Of a DNA stretch of 59,427 bases, positions 31,948-41,401 are shown one piece after another. Each line of letters opens with the position of its first letter. Within the stretch, counting starts at the first letter, position 1. The DNA is from Brevibacterium yomogidense (lineage in GTDB: Bacteria; Actinomycetota; Actinomycetes; Actinomycetales; Brevibacteriaceae), in assembly GCF_900163715.1 (NCBI RefSeq), contig NZ_FWFF01000004.1, positions 1-59,427 on the forward strand, written 5' to 3'. The position numbers and the translations under genes were made by a program. The notes under the pieces were generated by a model. That model saw only the letters and a list, made by a program, of their open reading frames with translations. It was not told the origin of the DNA and ran no database searches.

Positions 31948-32517
31948 CTAGTCGACTTCGGGTGAGGCTTCCAGGCGCCGTCCATCGCGCAGCCGCGTCA
32001 GGAGCGGCGTCAGGCGGTAGGGCACCATCGTCCGCATCGAGATCAGCGTCCGGGTGCGCTTCACCCCGCGGATCGCGAGGATCCGCCCCGCGACCCGGTA
32101 GAGGTCATCGGCATCGCGGGCGACGACCTGGATGAGGGTGTCGCCGGGGCCTGTGATGCCGATGACCTCGAGGACTTCGGGGACCTGCGACAGTGCCTCC
32201 CCCACCTCGTCGAGGCGGCGCTGCTTGAGGTTCGCGAGCACGTATGCGCGCAGGGGGTACCCCAGGGCTGCGGGGTCGATGCGGTGGTCGCTGGGGTGCA
32301 GCGCCTCCTCCTCGAGGCGGTTCATCCGCGCGTGCACCGTGTTCCGGGCGACGCTCAGGCGGTGCGCGAGCCCTGCGATCGTGGAACGAGGGTCCGCCAC
32401 GAGTGCCAGGAGGATCTTCGCGTCCAGGGCGTCGCTCAGCCTGCGCCGACGGCGCGGCGGCATCGGGTCCGACGCGGTTCCGTCTCCCACAGCGGGTCTC
32501 CTGTTCATCGAATCCAT
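31948..32517 (-). CDS. Lrp/AsnC-family transcriptional regulator
   Basis: 189 residues. The N-terminal HTH is around LDAKILLALVADPRSTIAGLA-HRLSVARNTVHARMNRLE; the C-terminal RAM (amino-acid binding) domain includes VIGITGPGDTLIQVVARDADDLYR. The start may be ATG 32517 or ATG 32508; neither has a clear Shine-Dalgarno. It is divergent from a 2-oxoacid dehydrogenase E1 gene, like mdeR beside mdeB in Pseudomonas, so it probably activates that gene in response to an amino acid. Confidence 0.88.
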   Translation of the reverse strand: MDSMNRRPAVGDGTASDPMPPRRRRRLSDALDAKILLALVADPRSTIAGLAHRLSVARNTVHARMNRLEEEALHPSDHRIDPAALGYPLRAYVLANLKQRRLDEVGEALSQVPEVLEVIGITGPGDTLIQVVARDADDLYRVAGRILAIRGVKRTRTLISMRTMVPYRLTPLLTRLRDGRRLEASPEVD

Positions 32518-32758
32518 CAGCGTGCGCCCATTCCGGCACTCTCATTCTGAGCATACCGCTCACTTCTACAGAGCAGGGTTGAGCACTCTGCACCTTCGTG
32601 GTTGTGTGGCTCACACGTCGAGGGCAACCGCATCGGCACCTGCACGACACACCCCGTCTGCACAGCATCCGGACGATCCGTCCACCTTTCGCCGGCACAC
32701 CCACCGGCGGCCCCACGGGCCCTCGGACCAGTTCGTCGTTCGCCACCGGAGGCAGATC

Positions 32759-35140
32759 GTGCATTCTCACCCCAACTCTCAGACCCACGGGGCAGCCACC
32801 CCTGCAGTGCCCACGCACGCAGCCGCCCCCGTGTCGGTCGACCCGGCACTCCTCGAAGAGATCCACCGCAGGGTCCTCTGGCTGTCGACGTCGATCATCC
32901 ACCACGCCAACCGTGTCCGCCCCAACCTGAGCGGGCTCAAGGTCGGCGGCCACCAGGCGTCCTGCGCATCGATCGCGTCGATCATGACCGCACTCTGGTT
33001 CACGACGCTGACCCGCGATGACCGCGTGAGCGTCAAGCCGCACGCGGGTCCCGTCTGGCACGCGATCAACTACCTGCTGGGCGAGCTCGATGAGAAGCAC
33101 CTCACGACGCTGCGCCAGTACGGCGGTCTCCAGTCCTACCCGAGCCGCTCGAAGGACCCGGTCCCGGCGGACTACTCGACGGGCTCCGTGGGGATCGGCG
33201 CGACGGCTCCGATCTGGGGCGCCGTGGCCCGCCGCTACGTGGACTCCGTGCTGCGGCCCGTGGGCAGCGGCCGGCAGTACTCACTCGTCGGCGACGCCGA
33301 ACTGGACGAGGGCGCGATCTGGGAGGCCGTGATCGACCCCGAGGTCAAGCACCTGGGCGAGATCGTGTGGATCGTCGATCTCAACCGCCAGTCGCTGGAC
33401 CGAGTGGTCCCCGACATCGCCGCCGGCCGCATCGAGGCGATGTTCGACGCCGCGGGCTGGCAGGTCCTGCCCGTGAAGTTCGGGGCGCTCCTCGAAGAGC
33501 TGTTCACCCGGCCCGGCGGTCCCGAGCTGCGCGCGCGCATCGTCTCAATGTCCAATCCGGAGTACCAGCGGCTGCTGCGGTGCGACCCGCAGGAGCTGCG
33601 CGACCGGCTGCCCGGCGACGGGCCCGACGGCGGTGCGGAGGCTCTGCGCGGACTCATCGAGACGCTCGATGACGTTACCCTCACCGCGGCGATCCGCAAC
33701 CTGGGCGGGCATGACATCCCCACCCTCCTGGACGCCTTCGCCCGGATCGACGACACACGCCCCACCGTCATCATCGCCTACACGATCAAGGGCTACGGGC
33801 TGCCGAGCTCCGGGCATCCGCAGAACCACTCCGCCCTCATCAGCCAGGAGGAGTACGAGGAGTTCGCCGTCCAGTCCGGCCAGGACCCCGCGAGCCCCTG
33901 GTCGCGCTTCTCACCGGACAGCGCCGAGGGGCGAGCCGTCGCAGAGGCAGCGCAGCGCCTCACCCGACCCGACTTCCCTCCGGCCCCCGAGCCGGAACCG
34001 CTCCTGGACCTGGGGCGCCCGCACCGCGGCACGTCGTCGTCCCAGGCAGCGCTGGGCCGGGTGCTCATGGACCTCAGCCGGCAGTCGCCGGACACCGCTC
34101 GTCGCGTCGTCACGGTGAGCCCTGATGTGTCGTCGACGACGAACCTCGGCGGCTGGGTCAACAAGGTGGGAGCGTGGAGCGCCTCGCAGGCTCCGAACTG
34201 GTTCGCGGACGACAAGGAGACGATCCTCCACTGGAACGAGTCCCCGCACGGGCAGCACATGGAGCTGGGCATCGCGGAGACGAACCTCGTGGGACTCCTG
34301 GGTGAGCTCGGTGCGACGTGGAGCCGCTGGGGCGAGCCGCTCTATCCGATCGGCGTCATGTACGACCCGTTCGTCAATCGTGCACTGGAGCCGTGGACGT
34401 TCGGCATGTACGCGGGCGGCCAGTCGATCCTCGTCGGCACGCCGTCCGGTGTGACCCTCGCCCCGGAGGGCGGAGCACACCAGTCGAACACGACGCCGTC
34501 GACGGGCATCGAAGTGCCCGGGCTGCTCGCGTACGAACCGGCCTTCGCGCAGGACGTCGAATGGACGCTGCTGCACGCCATCTCCCAGCTGGGCAGGGTC
34601 GGCGGGCGATCGTCGTACCTTCGGCTCTCGACCCGGGGGCTCGACCAGTCACGTGCCGAGGTGCCCGCGGATCCGGCGGCGCGGAAGCGTCGCCGGGACC
34701 AGGTGGTCGCCGGCGGGTACCTCCTGCGTGCCGCGGAGGATCCGACGGTGACGCTCGTCGGCATGGGCGCGATCATGCCCGAGGTGCTGGATGCCGCCGA
34801 CCGCCTGGACGAGCAGGGTATCGCCGCGGACGTCGTCTGCGTGACGAGCCCCGGGCAGCTGTTCCGCGCGCTGCAGAGCGTGCGGCGACCGGAGCAGCAG
34901 GCGGAGCACGCATGGATCCTCGATCAGGTGTTCCCCACGTCGCGTGCCAGGCCCATGGTGACCGTGCTCGACGGGCACCCGCACACGCTGTCCTTCCTCG
35001 CGACGATCAACCGCGTGGAGCACGTCGGTCTGGGCGTCAGCGAGTTCGGCCAGTCGGGCGATGTCCCGGACGTGCACCGGCATCACGGGATCGACGCGGA
35101 TTCCATCGTGCGGTCGGCACTGGACGCCGCGCGACGCTGA
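32759..35140 (+). CDS. homodimeric 2-oxoacid (pyruvate) dehydrogenase E1-like / transketolase-like protein
   Basis: 793 residues, AceE family, somewhat shorter than housekeeping AceE (about 890-920). TPP site is GDAELDEGAIWEAV-to-VDLNRQSLD; KGYGLPSSGHPQNHSAL is the family's middle-domain motif. The start is GTG 32759, with GGAGG 6 nt upstream; the frame is open for 600 bp further but overlaps the Lrp gene. There are no E2 or E3 genes nearby. Divergent from an Lrp regulator, as for MdeB, proposed to act on 2-oxobutyrate from methionine gamma-lyase. The substrate here is inference. Confidence 0.85.
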   Translation: MHSHPNSQTHGAATPAVPTHAAAPVSVDPALLEEIHRRVLWLSTSIIHHANRVRPNLSGLKVGGHQASCASIASIMTALWFTTLTRDDRVSVKPHAGPVWHAINYLLGELDEKHLTTLRQYGGLQSYPSRSKDPVPADYSTGSVGIGATAPIWGAVARRYVDSVLRPVGSGRQYSLVGDAELDEGAIWEAVIDPEVKHLGEIVWIVDLNRQSLDRVVPDIAAGRIEAMFDAAGWQVLPVKFGALLEELFTRPGGPELRARIVSMSNPEYQRLLRCDPQELRDRLPGDGPDGGAEALRGLIETLDDVTLTAAIRNLGGHDIPTLLDAFARIDDTRPTVIIAYTIKGYGLPSSGHPQNHSALISQEEYEEFAVQSGQDPASPWSRFSPDSAEGRAVAEAAQRLTRPDFPPAPEPEPLLDLGRPHRGTSSSQAALGRVLMDLSRQSPDTARRVVTVSPDVSSTTNLGGWVNKVGAWSASQAPNWFADDKETILHWNESPHGQHMELGIAETNLVGLLGELGATWSRWGEPLYPIGVMYDPFVNRALEPWTFGMYAGGQSILVGTPSGVTLAPEGGAHQSNTTPSTGIEVPGLLAYEPAFAQDVEWTLLHAISQLGRVGGRSSYLRLSTRGLDQSRAEVPADPAARKRRRDQVVAGGYLLRAAEDPTVTLVGMGAIMPEVLDAADRLDEQGIAADVVCVTSPGQLFRALQSVRRPEQQAEHAWILDQVFPTSRARPMVTVLDGHPHTLSFLATINRVEHVGLGVSEFGQSGDVPDVHRHHGIDADSIVRSALDAARR

Positions 35141-35163
35141 TGACGTGAACGTGCGAGGAGGGG

Positions 35164-35198
35164 GAGGCCCCGTCAGGGCGATGCGCTGACGGGGCCTC
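35164..35198. terminator. bidirectional terminator
   Basis: A perfect 13-bp stem (35164-35176 with 35186-35198), 9-nt loop, between the convergent E1-like and beta-lactamase-like genes, ending 3 bp from the latter's stop. Confidence 0.85.
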
Positions 35199-35200
35199 AC

Positions 35201-36067
35201 TCATTCACCGAGGATGTGAGTGCGGATCGCGTCTCCGATGGTCCTCATATGGTGCTCGACCACGACCCTCGTGCCGTCCGGTCCCGCATCCGCCCCAGGT
35301 GGCCAATTGGCGCCGACGGCGTACGCCACTCCCCCGCCCGGACCGGTCACGATCCCGGCATCCACGCGGACGCCCGAGTCGTGGCCGGTCTTGTGGCGCA
35401 GGAGCACGCCGCCGTCTGCGTCTGTGTGCGCCAGCGGGTCGAGGTGGAGGCCGCCCGACACCATCGATGTGTCCACTCCCGCTGCCAGGTGGGCGAGGAC
35501 CTGCGCGGACGCCTCGCCGGAGACCGCTTCCCCCGCATGGAGCATCGCGAAGAGGCGCGAGAGCTCCCGTGCGGTTCCGCATGAGGGCGCCCACGGGTGG
35601 GCATCCGTCCGCTCGTCGCGGATGACGTCGAGGAAGGATGTGTCGACGAGGCCGAGGCGCCCGGACCGTGCGCGGACGGCGTCGAGTCCGCAGAGGTCGG
35701 TGAGCGCATTCGTCGTGAGGTTGTCGCTGACCGCGCCGACCAGCAGGCAGGCGTCCGCGACCGTGATCGTCCTGTCGCGGAAGAGGTGCAGCAGTCCGGA
35801 ATCGGCGACCTCGTGCTCCGGGCTGATCGACAGACGCGCAGCAGGGTCGATCCGACCGTCGGCGATGCGGGCGGCGACCTCGAGCAGCAGGAAGACCTTC
35901 CCGACGCTCGCCGTCGCGAGCACCCGGTCAGGTTCGTGCAGCAGCAGCGGCGCCCCCGTGCGCAGGTCGGTCACATCGATCGACCAGGCGACCGGGACCT
36001 CGGCGGCATCGCTGCTGAGGTGGGTGGGAGGCTCGGGAAGAGATTCGTCGAACGGATACGCATCCAT
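35201..36067 (-). CDS. class A beta-lactamase-like serine hydrolase, no signal peptide
   Basis: 288 residues. The serine beta-lactamase/transpeptidase motifs are Ser54-Val-Gly-Lys57, SDN (in AVSDNLTTN) and KTG (HKTGHD). The omega-loop Glu of true class A enzymes (ExxLN) is not evident at PWAPSCGTA. There is no signal peptide, so the protein should stay in the cytosol. TACGCT lies 6 nt before ATG 36067 with no Shine-Dalgarno, which suggests a leaderless mRNA. Resistance activity should not be assumed; esterase or peptidase roles are possible. Confidence 0.82.
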   Translation of the reverse strand: MDAYPFDESLPEPPTHLSSDAAEVPVAWSIDVTDLRTGAPLLLHEPDRVLATASVGKVFLLLEVAARIADGRIDPAARLSISPEHEVADSGLLHLFRDRTITVADACLLVGAVSDNLTTNALTDLCGLDAVRARSGRLGLVDTSFLDVIRDERTDAHPWAPSCGTARELSRLFAMLHAGEAVSGEASAQVLAHLAAGVDTSMVSGGLHLDPLAHTDADGGVLLRHKTGHDSGVRVDAGIVTGPGGGVAYAVGANWPPGADAGPDGTRVVVEHHMRTIGDAIRTHILGE

Positions 36068-36114
36068 GGCGCCAGCGTATGCGGACCGCTCGCCGGATGC
36101 TTTCGGACATGCGA

Positions 36115-36154
36115 AAGCCCCCGGTGCGAGCACTGTGCTCACCACCGAGGGCTT
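36115..36154 (-). terminator. terminator of ssrA
   Basis: Arms 36115-36126 and 36143-36154 form 11 bp with one internal mismatch. On the minus strand it directly follows the tmRNA 3' end and is trailed by TTTCGC. Confidence 0.65.
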
Positions 36155-36164
36155 CCGAGGGATG

Positions 36165-36536
36165 TGGAGATGGCGGGAATCGAACCCGCGTCCGCCGACT
36201 CATCGCTGGGTCTTCTCCGGGCGCAGTCCGTGAAGAGTTTCTTAGGTCCTGGTCACCGCACGAACACGTAGACCAACGGACGGAGTCGAGTAAGAGTCCC
36301 GCTGACACCCTCGACGAATGTCAACAGCAGTGGCTTTCTAGCTGACGCCAGAATCCGGGGCGAAAGCTACCCCGGGCTGACGGATTCGCTCAGCTCGCTG
36401 TCAGGCAGCGAGGGCGAAATCGGTGCGAGTTTTGGATTCAGCACCTATTGGTTTGCAGAGGACATTAACGAGTTGACTCTGCATTCTCGGCCCGCTTCTC
36501 CCGGCTCAACAGCCGGCGTCGAAACCGATCATCCCC
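36165..36536 (-). ncRNA. ssrA: tmRNA (transfer-messenger RNA)
   Basis: About 372 nt. The 5' end GGGGATG pairs with the 3' CATCTCC of the acceptor stem. The 3' domain has a perfect T-arm (GCGGG-TTCGATT-CCCGC). The CCA end is not fully encoded (A-CAT). The 5' end may be 36536 or 36537. The tag frame runs from GCT at 36442 to TGA at 36401 and encodes AESKTRTDFALAA, whose ALAA end is the usual protease signal. It rescues stalled ribosomes with SmpB, encoded 110 bp upstream. Confidence 0.95.
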
Positions 36537-36551
36537 CTATTCAGTTGCCAG

Positions 36552-36575
36552 AGGCCCCACCCGAAGGCGGTGGCC
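36552..36575 (-). terminator. weak terminator hairpin between smpB and ssrA
   Basis: A 7-bp stem with a 2-nt bulge (arms 36552-36560 and 36568-36574), 75 bp after the smpB stop. It may separate smpB from the ssrA promoter; I see no clear -35/-10 for ssrA. Confidence 0.4.
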
Positions 36576-36649
36576 CGACACCGTCCATCACTGGTCGGAA
36601 CCAGATCCGGATGCTTCACTGTACACCCACAACACGAGGTGCACCATCG

Positions 36650-37144
36650 CTATTCCCCGCGACGGACCTTGTCCTTCATCGCGCGCTCCGCTTCGCGCTT
36701 GTCCTGCTTCTCACGCAGCGCCTGGCGCTTGTCCCAGTCCTTCTTGCCGCGCGCGATCGCGATCTCGACCTTCACCCGCGACCCGTCGAAGTAGAGCTCG
36801 AGCGGGATGAGCGTGTGCCCGGCCTCCCGGATCTTCTGGGAGATCCGCAGGATCTCCGTCTTGTGCAGTAGCATCTTGCGGCGGCGGCGCGCGGAGTGGT
36901 TCGTCCAGGTCCCCTGCGTGTACTCCGGGATGTACGCGTGCTCCAGCCACGCCTCACCCTGGAAGATCAGGCCGAACCCGTCGGTGAGGTTCGCACGGCC
37001 CTCACGCAGCGACTTCACTTCCGTCCCGGTGAGGACGAGACCCGCTTCGAAGGTCTCCTCGATGTGGTATTCGTGGAGCGCCTTGCGGTTGCGCGCGATC
37101 GACTTGCGAGTGGGTTCCCTCCTGCTCGCCTGGTCCTTCGACAT
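36650..37144 (-). CDS. smpB: SsrA-binding protein
   Basis: 164 residues, OB-fold tmRNA chaperone that brings tmRNA into the empty A site. Conserved segments are ARNRKALHEYHIEETFEAGL, GTEVKSLREGRANL and the basic C-terminal tail GKKDWDKRQALREK. It lies directly upstream of ssrA and downstream of the M23 peptidase gene on the same strand, a usual actinobacterial order. Confidence 0.96.
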   Translation of the reverse strand: MSKDQASRREPTRKSIARNRKALHEYHIEETFEAGLVLTGTEVKSLREGRANLTDGFGLIFQGEAWLEHAYIPEYTQGTWTNHSARRRRKMLLHKTEILRISQKIREAGHTLIPLELYFDGSRVKVEIAIARGKKDWDKRQALREKQDKREAERAMKDKVRRGE

Positions 37145-37211
37145 GGTCCCTCCTCTCCTGAATGGCGCGTGCGCAGACTGATGCTTGCGAACGCTCCAGT
37201 CTAGCGCAGGG

Positions 37212-38465
37212 TCAGGAGATCCAGTCCATGGGGTCGACGTACTCGCCGTCCTGCATCACCTCGAAGTGGAGGTGGCAGCCGGTCGACGAGCCGGTCGTGC
37301 CCGCCAGTGCGACCGCGTCGCCCTGGCTCACGCTCTGACCGGGGGTCACGAGGTTGCGCGTGTTGTGGTTGTACGTCGTCGCGATGCTCGCGCCGTTGGA
37401 CTTGCCGTGCGAGATCACGACGCGGTTGCCGTACCCGCCGGCGCTCCCGCTGGAGACGACGGTGCCATCGGCCGAGGCGTAGACCTCCGTGCCGCACGGC
37501 ACGCCGAAGTCTGTGCCCGAGTGGAGCCTGCGCACACCGGCGATCGGGTGCACGCGCCATCCGAACTGCGACGTGATCGGGTGGTCGGGGGCAGGATTCC
37601 TCAGGAACCCCTCGCCGGGCAGGCTCCTGCTGCCGTCGCCGTTGTCCTCCTGCCACTCACGGATCTCGTCCGCCAGCCGCTCCTGCTCCTCCTTCTGGCG
37701 CTCGAGCTCCTCGGCCGTCTCAGCCTGGTTGTCCTCGATCGTCTTCGCAGCGGAGTCCTTCTGCGACACGAGGGAGTCCAGTGCGTCCTTCGCATCTGTG
37801 GCGGCGCGCTCCGCGGCCTCCTTCTCGAGGACGACCTCTGCGGCCTCGTCCTTGAGGTCGGAGATCTCCTCGGAGACTGCATCGAGCCGGTCCTGGTTGT
37901 TGATGTTCGCGGCCCGGCGCTCACCCAGCCGGGTGATCGTGCGCTGCTGGCCGCGCACTGCGGAGTCCACGCGCGTGAGGCCGTCCAGCCCGTTGTCGCT
38001 CTCCGTCATCTGCAGGAGCATCGCGACATCGCTCGTCACACCGGAGTTCTGGTAGGCCTTGCGCGCGACCCCGACGACGGACTTCTCCGACTCCTCAATC
38101 CGGTCCGTGCCGCTGTCGATCTCCTCGCGCAGCTCCTCCTCCGCGTTCTCCGCGGAGGTGAGCCGGGCGCCCAGCTCCTCGTCCTTGCGCTTCGCCTCGT
38201 CGAGTTCATCCGTCGCAGCATCGACGGCGTCCTCGGCGTCGGGCATCTGCGATTCCGCGTCCTCCATCTCTGCGACGACGCGCGCGAGCTCCTCACTGAG
38301 CCCTTCGTGCTCCCGCTGCAGCTCGTCGACCCGTTCGTCGACGGATTCCTTCTCATCCGCTGGGCTCGCCGCACCCGGGGAGGCCGGTGCGAGCATGACG
38401 AGGGCGAGGAGGATGGCGACGAACGCGAGGACCCGACGACGGAACGGAACGGTGCTCTGTTTCAC
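37212..38465 (-). CDS. secreted M23 peptidase with coiled coil (EnvC-like, FtsEX partner)
   Basis: 417 residues. Signal peptide (VLAFVAILLALVMLAPASPGAA), then about 250 residues of coiled coil rich in Glu, Ala and Lys, then a LytM/M23 domain. The zinc residues are in HSGTDFGVPCG and the final HLHFEV, so it looks catalytically complete rather than a degenerate activator. The start is GTG 38465, 9 nt after the ftsX stop. Its position after ftsEX suggests it is the periplasmic-face effector through which FtsEX controls wall splitting. Confidence 0.9.
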   Translation of the reverse strand: MKQSTVPFRRRVLAFVAILLALVMLAPASPGAASPADEKESVDERVDELQREHEGLSEELARVVAEMEDAESQMPDAEDAVDAATDELDEAKRKDEELGARLTSAENAEEELREEIDSGTDRIEESEKSVVGVARKAYQNSGVTSDVAMLLQMTESDNGLDGLTRVDSAVRGQQRTITRLGERRAANINNQDRLDAVSEEISDLKDEAAEVVLEKEAAERAATDAKDALDSLVSQKDSAAKTIEDNQAETAEELERQKEEQERLADEIREWQEDNGDGSRSLPGEGFLRNPAPDHPITSQFGWRVHPIAGVRRLHSGTDFGVPCGTEVYASADGTVVSSGSAGGYGNRVVISHGKSNGASIATTYNHNTRNLVTPGQSVSQGDAVALAGTTGSSTGCHLHFEVMQDGEYVDPMDWIS

Positions 38466-38473
38466 GGAGCCGA

Positions 38474-39388
38474 TCACACCTTCATATAGCGACGGAGGGT
38501 GAGCCAGGACGATGCGCCGGCCATGATGACGCCGACTGCGATGAGGATGGGGGTCACGACTGCCACGTCGCCCACGGTCACGAGGTTCACCCCGGCCATG
38601 CGGGACTGGAGCCATCCGGACACACCGAAGTGTACGCCGACGCCCAGCACGATTCCCGCAAGGACGCTTCCCAGGGCCGCTGCGAGGATCCCCTCGAGGA
38701 TGAAGGGCAGCTGGATGAAGAGGTTCGATGCGCCGACCAGTCGCATGATGCCCGTCTCCCGGCGTCGTGTGAACGCGGACAGTCGGATGGTCGTCGCGAT
38801 GAGCAGGACCGCGCACAGCGTCATGATCCCGGCGATCCCCACGGCGGCCGCGGTGGCGATGTTGAGGATCCTGAAGAGCTGGTCGAGGAGCCGGTTCTGG
38901 TCGACGACCTCCTCCACGCCCGGGGTGGCGGAGAAGTACTCGTTGATGATCCCGTACTGCTCCGGATCGTCGAGCTGGATGCGGAATGACTCCTGCATCT
39001 GGTCCTGGGGCACGGTGCCCTCCAGGCTGGTGCCCTCGAACTGCTCCTCGAAGAGTCGGTGGGCGGTCGCCTTGTCCTCGAAGTGCACCTCTTGGACGTA
39101 GTCGTCGAGATCGGGCGATCCCAGTGCGGCCTCGATCGCGTCCTTCTGCTCCTGGGTGGCCTCACCGTCCGCGCAGGTGGGCGCCTCCGAATCGGGCGGG
39201 CACAGGAACACTGCGACCTGCACGCGGTCGTACCAGTAGTCCTTCATCCCGCCGATCTGCATCTGCAGGAGGATCGCGGCGCCGATGAACAGCAGCGAGA
39301 CGAAAGTGACGAGGATGACCGAGATGATCATCGAGAGGTTCCGGCGCAGACCGGACAGCACCTCGGAGAAGATGAAGGAGGTCTTCAC
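38474..39388 (-). CDS. ftsX: cell-division ABC transporter permease
   Basis: 304 residues with four helices: one at the N-terminus, a large external loop (about residues 45-170, two cysteines at [10 protein letters not shown]), and three at the C-terminus. It starts at GTG 39388, overlapping ftsE by GTGA. With FtsE it forms a mechanotransmitter that drives wall hydrolases, here probably the M23 protein encoded next. Confidence 0.95.
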   Translation of the reverse strand: MKTSFIFSEVLSGLRRNLSMIISVILVTFVSLLFIGAAILLQMQIGGMKDYWYDRVQVAVFLCPPDSEAPTCADGEATQEQKDAIEAALGSPDLDDYVQEVHFEDKATAHRLFEEQFEGTSLEGTVPQDQMQESFRIQLDDPEQYGIINEYFSATPGVEEVVDQNRLLDQLFRILNIATAAAVGIAGIMTLCAVLLIATTIRLSAFTRRRETGIMRLVGASNLFIQLPFILEGILAAALGSVLAGIVLGVGVHFGVSGWLQSRMAGVNLVTVGDVAVVTPILIAVGVIMAGASSWLTLRRYMKV

Positions 39389-40080
39389 GCCTGCGTCACC
39401 TCCGGTCGGTAGCCGCCCACTTCGTCGCGGACCATCTCGCCGCCCCGCAGCTCGATCACGCGCCTGTTCATCGAGTTGACGATCGAGGAGTCGTGGGTCG
39501 CCATGAGCACGGTCGTGCCGAAGCTGTTGATGCGCGTGATGACGTCCATGATGTCCTGGCTGGTCGCCGGGTCCAGGTTGCCGGTCGGCTCGTCCGCGAG
39601 CAGGATCCCAGGCTTGTTGACGACCGCGCGGGCGATCGCCACGCGCTGCTGCTCGCCGCCGGACAGTTCGTGCGGATACCGCTTCTGCTTGCCGTCGAGG
39701 CCGACCGTCTCGAGCACGTCGGGCACCAGAGTGGAGATCGCGGCCCGCGACTTCCCGATCACGTGCAGCGCGAACGCGACGTTGTCGAACACGTTCTTGT
39801 TGGGCAGCAGCCGGAAGTCCTGGAAGACGGTGCCGATGCCGCGCCGCAGGTGGGGCACCTTCCAGCTGGGCATCCGGGCGGTCTGCGTGCCGGCCACGGT
39901 GATGCGGCCGCGGGTGGGCACCTCTTCACGCAGCACCAGGCGGATGACGGTCGACTTCCCCGATCCCGAGGCCCCCACGAGGAACACGAACTCCCCCGCA
40001 TCTGCGGTGAAGGACAGGTCGCCGAGGGCAGGAGCCACCCGGTGGTCGTAGGACTTCGCGACCTTGTCGAACGTGATCAC
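39385..40080 (-). CDS. ftsE: cell-division ABC transporter ATP-binding protein
   Basis: 231 residues. Walker [10 protein letters not shown], signature LSGGEQQR, Walker B ILLADEPT and the switch His in MATHD are all present. GTG 40080 follows GGAGC at a normal distance and gives a protein starting [12 protein letters not shown], as in relatives; the 11-residue extension upstream is not conserved. Downstream of prfB, the standard order in actinobacteria. Confidence 0.96.
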   Translation of the reverse strand: MITFDKVAKSYDHRVAPALGDLSFTADAGEFVFLVGASGSGKSTVIRLVLREEVPTRGRITVAGTQTARMPSWKVPHLRRGIGTVFQDFRLLPNKNVFDNVAFALHVIGKSRAAISTLVPDVLETVGLDGKQKRYPHELSGGEQQRVAIARAVVNKPGILLADEPTGNLDPATSQDIMDVITRINSFGTTVLMATHDSSIVNSMNRRVIELRGGEMVRDEVGGYRPEVTQA

Positions 40081-40194
40081 ACATGCTCCGGGGCTGAAGA
40101 GGAAGAGGGACACGGACGCAGGGCGTCCACGCTCACTCTAGAGGCGCGGGGCAGCCCTCGTCGCGTTTCCCCAGGCACTCCCGCGTGTCGGGGA

Positions 40195-41316
40195 TCAGTC
40201 CTCGGATTCGGCGGCCATCTCCTGCTCCTTGCGCCAGCGGATGCCGGCCCGCAGGAACCCGTCGATCGCTCCGTCGAAGACGTTCGAGGGGTTGTTGACC
40301 TCGTGGTTCGTCCGCAGATCCTTGACCATCTGGTAGGGGTGCGTGACGTAGGAGCGCATCTGGTCGCCCCAGCTCGCCTTGATGTCGCCGGCGAGCTCCT
40401 TCTTCTGGGCGTTCTCCTCCTCCTGCTTCAGCAGGAGCAGGCGTGACTGGAGGACGCGCATCGCGGCGGCGCGGTTCTGGATCTGCGACTTCTCGTTCTG
40501 CATGCTCACGACCACACCGGTCGGCACGTGGGTGATGCGCACGGCGGAGTCCGTCGTGTTGACCGACTGACCGCCGGGGCCCGATGAGCGGTAGACGTCG
40601 ATGCGCAGATCGTTCTCGTCGACGTCGACGTGGTCGCTCGACTCGATGAGCGGGATCACCTCGACTGCCGCGAACGACGTCTGGCGGCGCCCCTGGTTGT
40701 CGAAGGGGCTGATGCGGACCAGACGGTGCGTGCCCGCTTCAACGGACAGCGTCCCGTACGCGTAGGGGGCGTTGACCTGGATCGTCGCGGACTTCACGCC
40801 CGCACCCTCTGCATAGGAGGTGTCGAGCTCCTGCACCGAGTACTTGCGGTTCTCCGCCCACCGCACGTACATGCGTGTGAGCATCTGTGCGAAGTCCGAG
40901 GCGTCGTCGCCGCCCGCGCCCGCGCGCACGGTGATGACCGCGGACCGTTCGTCGTACTCGCCGGACAGCAGAGTGGAGATCTCCAGATCGCCCAGCTCCG
41001 AGCGGAGCTTCTCGATCTCCGAGGTCGCTTCGTCGATCGCGTCCTGGTCGCCCTCGTCCTCGCCCATGGACACGAGGAGCTCGACGTCCTCGATGCGCTG
41101 GTCGAAGCGGTCGAGCTTCTCCAGCACCGACTGCTTGTGCGACAGCTTCGACGTCACCTTCTGGGCGGCGTCCGGGTCGTCCCACAGGTCCGGGGCCGCC
41201 GCAGCGTGCGTGAGCTCCTCCACCTCACTGCGCAGGGTGTCGACGTCGGACACCTCACGGATGGAGGCGAAGGTGTTCTGCAGTGATGTGATCTCTGCTG
41301 AGAAGTCTGTTGCCAT
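40195..41316 (-). CDS. prfB: peptide chain release factor 2
   Basis: 373 residues. The SPF tripeptide (RISPFDNQG) that reads UGA/UAA and the GGQ motif ([10 protein letters not shown]) that triggers hydrolysis are intact. The open frame is continuous, so the autoregulatory +1 frameshift found in many bacteria is absent, as is usual in actinobacteria. Confidence 0.97.
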   Translation of the reverse strand: MATDFSAEITSLQNTFASIREVSDVDTLRSEVEELTHAAAAPDLWDDPDAAQKVTSKLSHKQSVLEKLDRFDQRIEDVELLVSMGEDEGDQDAIDEATSEIEKLRSELGDLEISTLLSGEYDERSAVITVRAGAGGDDASDFAQMLTRMYVRWAENRKYSVQELDTSYAEGAGVKSATIQVNAPYAYGTLSVEAGTHRLVRISPFDNQGRRQTSFAAVEVIPLIESSDHVDVDENDLRIDVYRSSGPGGQSVNTTDSAVRITHVPTGVVVSMQNEKSQIQNRAAAMRVLQSRLLLLKQEEENAQKKELAGDIKASWGDQMRSYVTHPYQMVKDLRTNHEVNNPSNVFDGAIDGFLRAGIRWRKEQEMAAESED

Positions 41317-41336
41317 AGTCGTCCTAGCCTACGGCA

Positions 41337-41389
41337 CACGCGGACCCGGGTCGGAGCGGCCCGGAGGCGCTCCTGCCCGAGTCCGCGTG
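41337..41389 (-). terminator. terminator between the AhpD-like gene and prfB
   Basis: A 9-bp perfect stem (41337-41345 with 41381-41389), extendable by an inner CGGG/CCCG pairing, directly after the AhpD-like gene and before prfB on the minus strand. Confidence 0.55.
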
Positions 41390-41401
41390 GACTCGCAGGG
41401 C

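Noticed and set aside
32132..32758. Long N-terminal extension of the E1-like protein (frame open from 32132)
   Set aside because: It lies antisense to the Lrp gene and has no E1 features. GGAGG with GTG 32759 gives a protein of sensible length.
37145..37211. A tRNA gene near smpB/ssrA
   Set aside because: The only tRNA-like T-arm (about 36168-36190) belongs to the tmRNA. I found no other tRNA in the window.
41316..41340. Possible programmed frameshift in prfB
   Set aside because: The prfB frame is continuous from ATG 41316 and has no in-frame UGA near codon 25.
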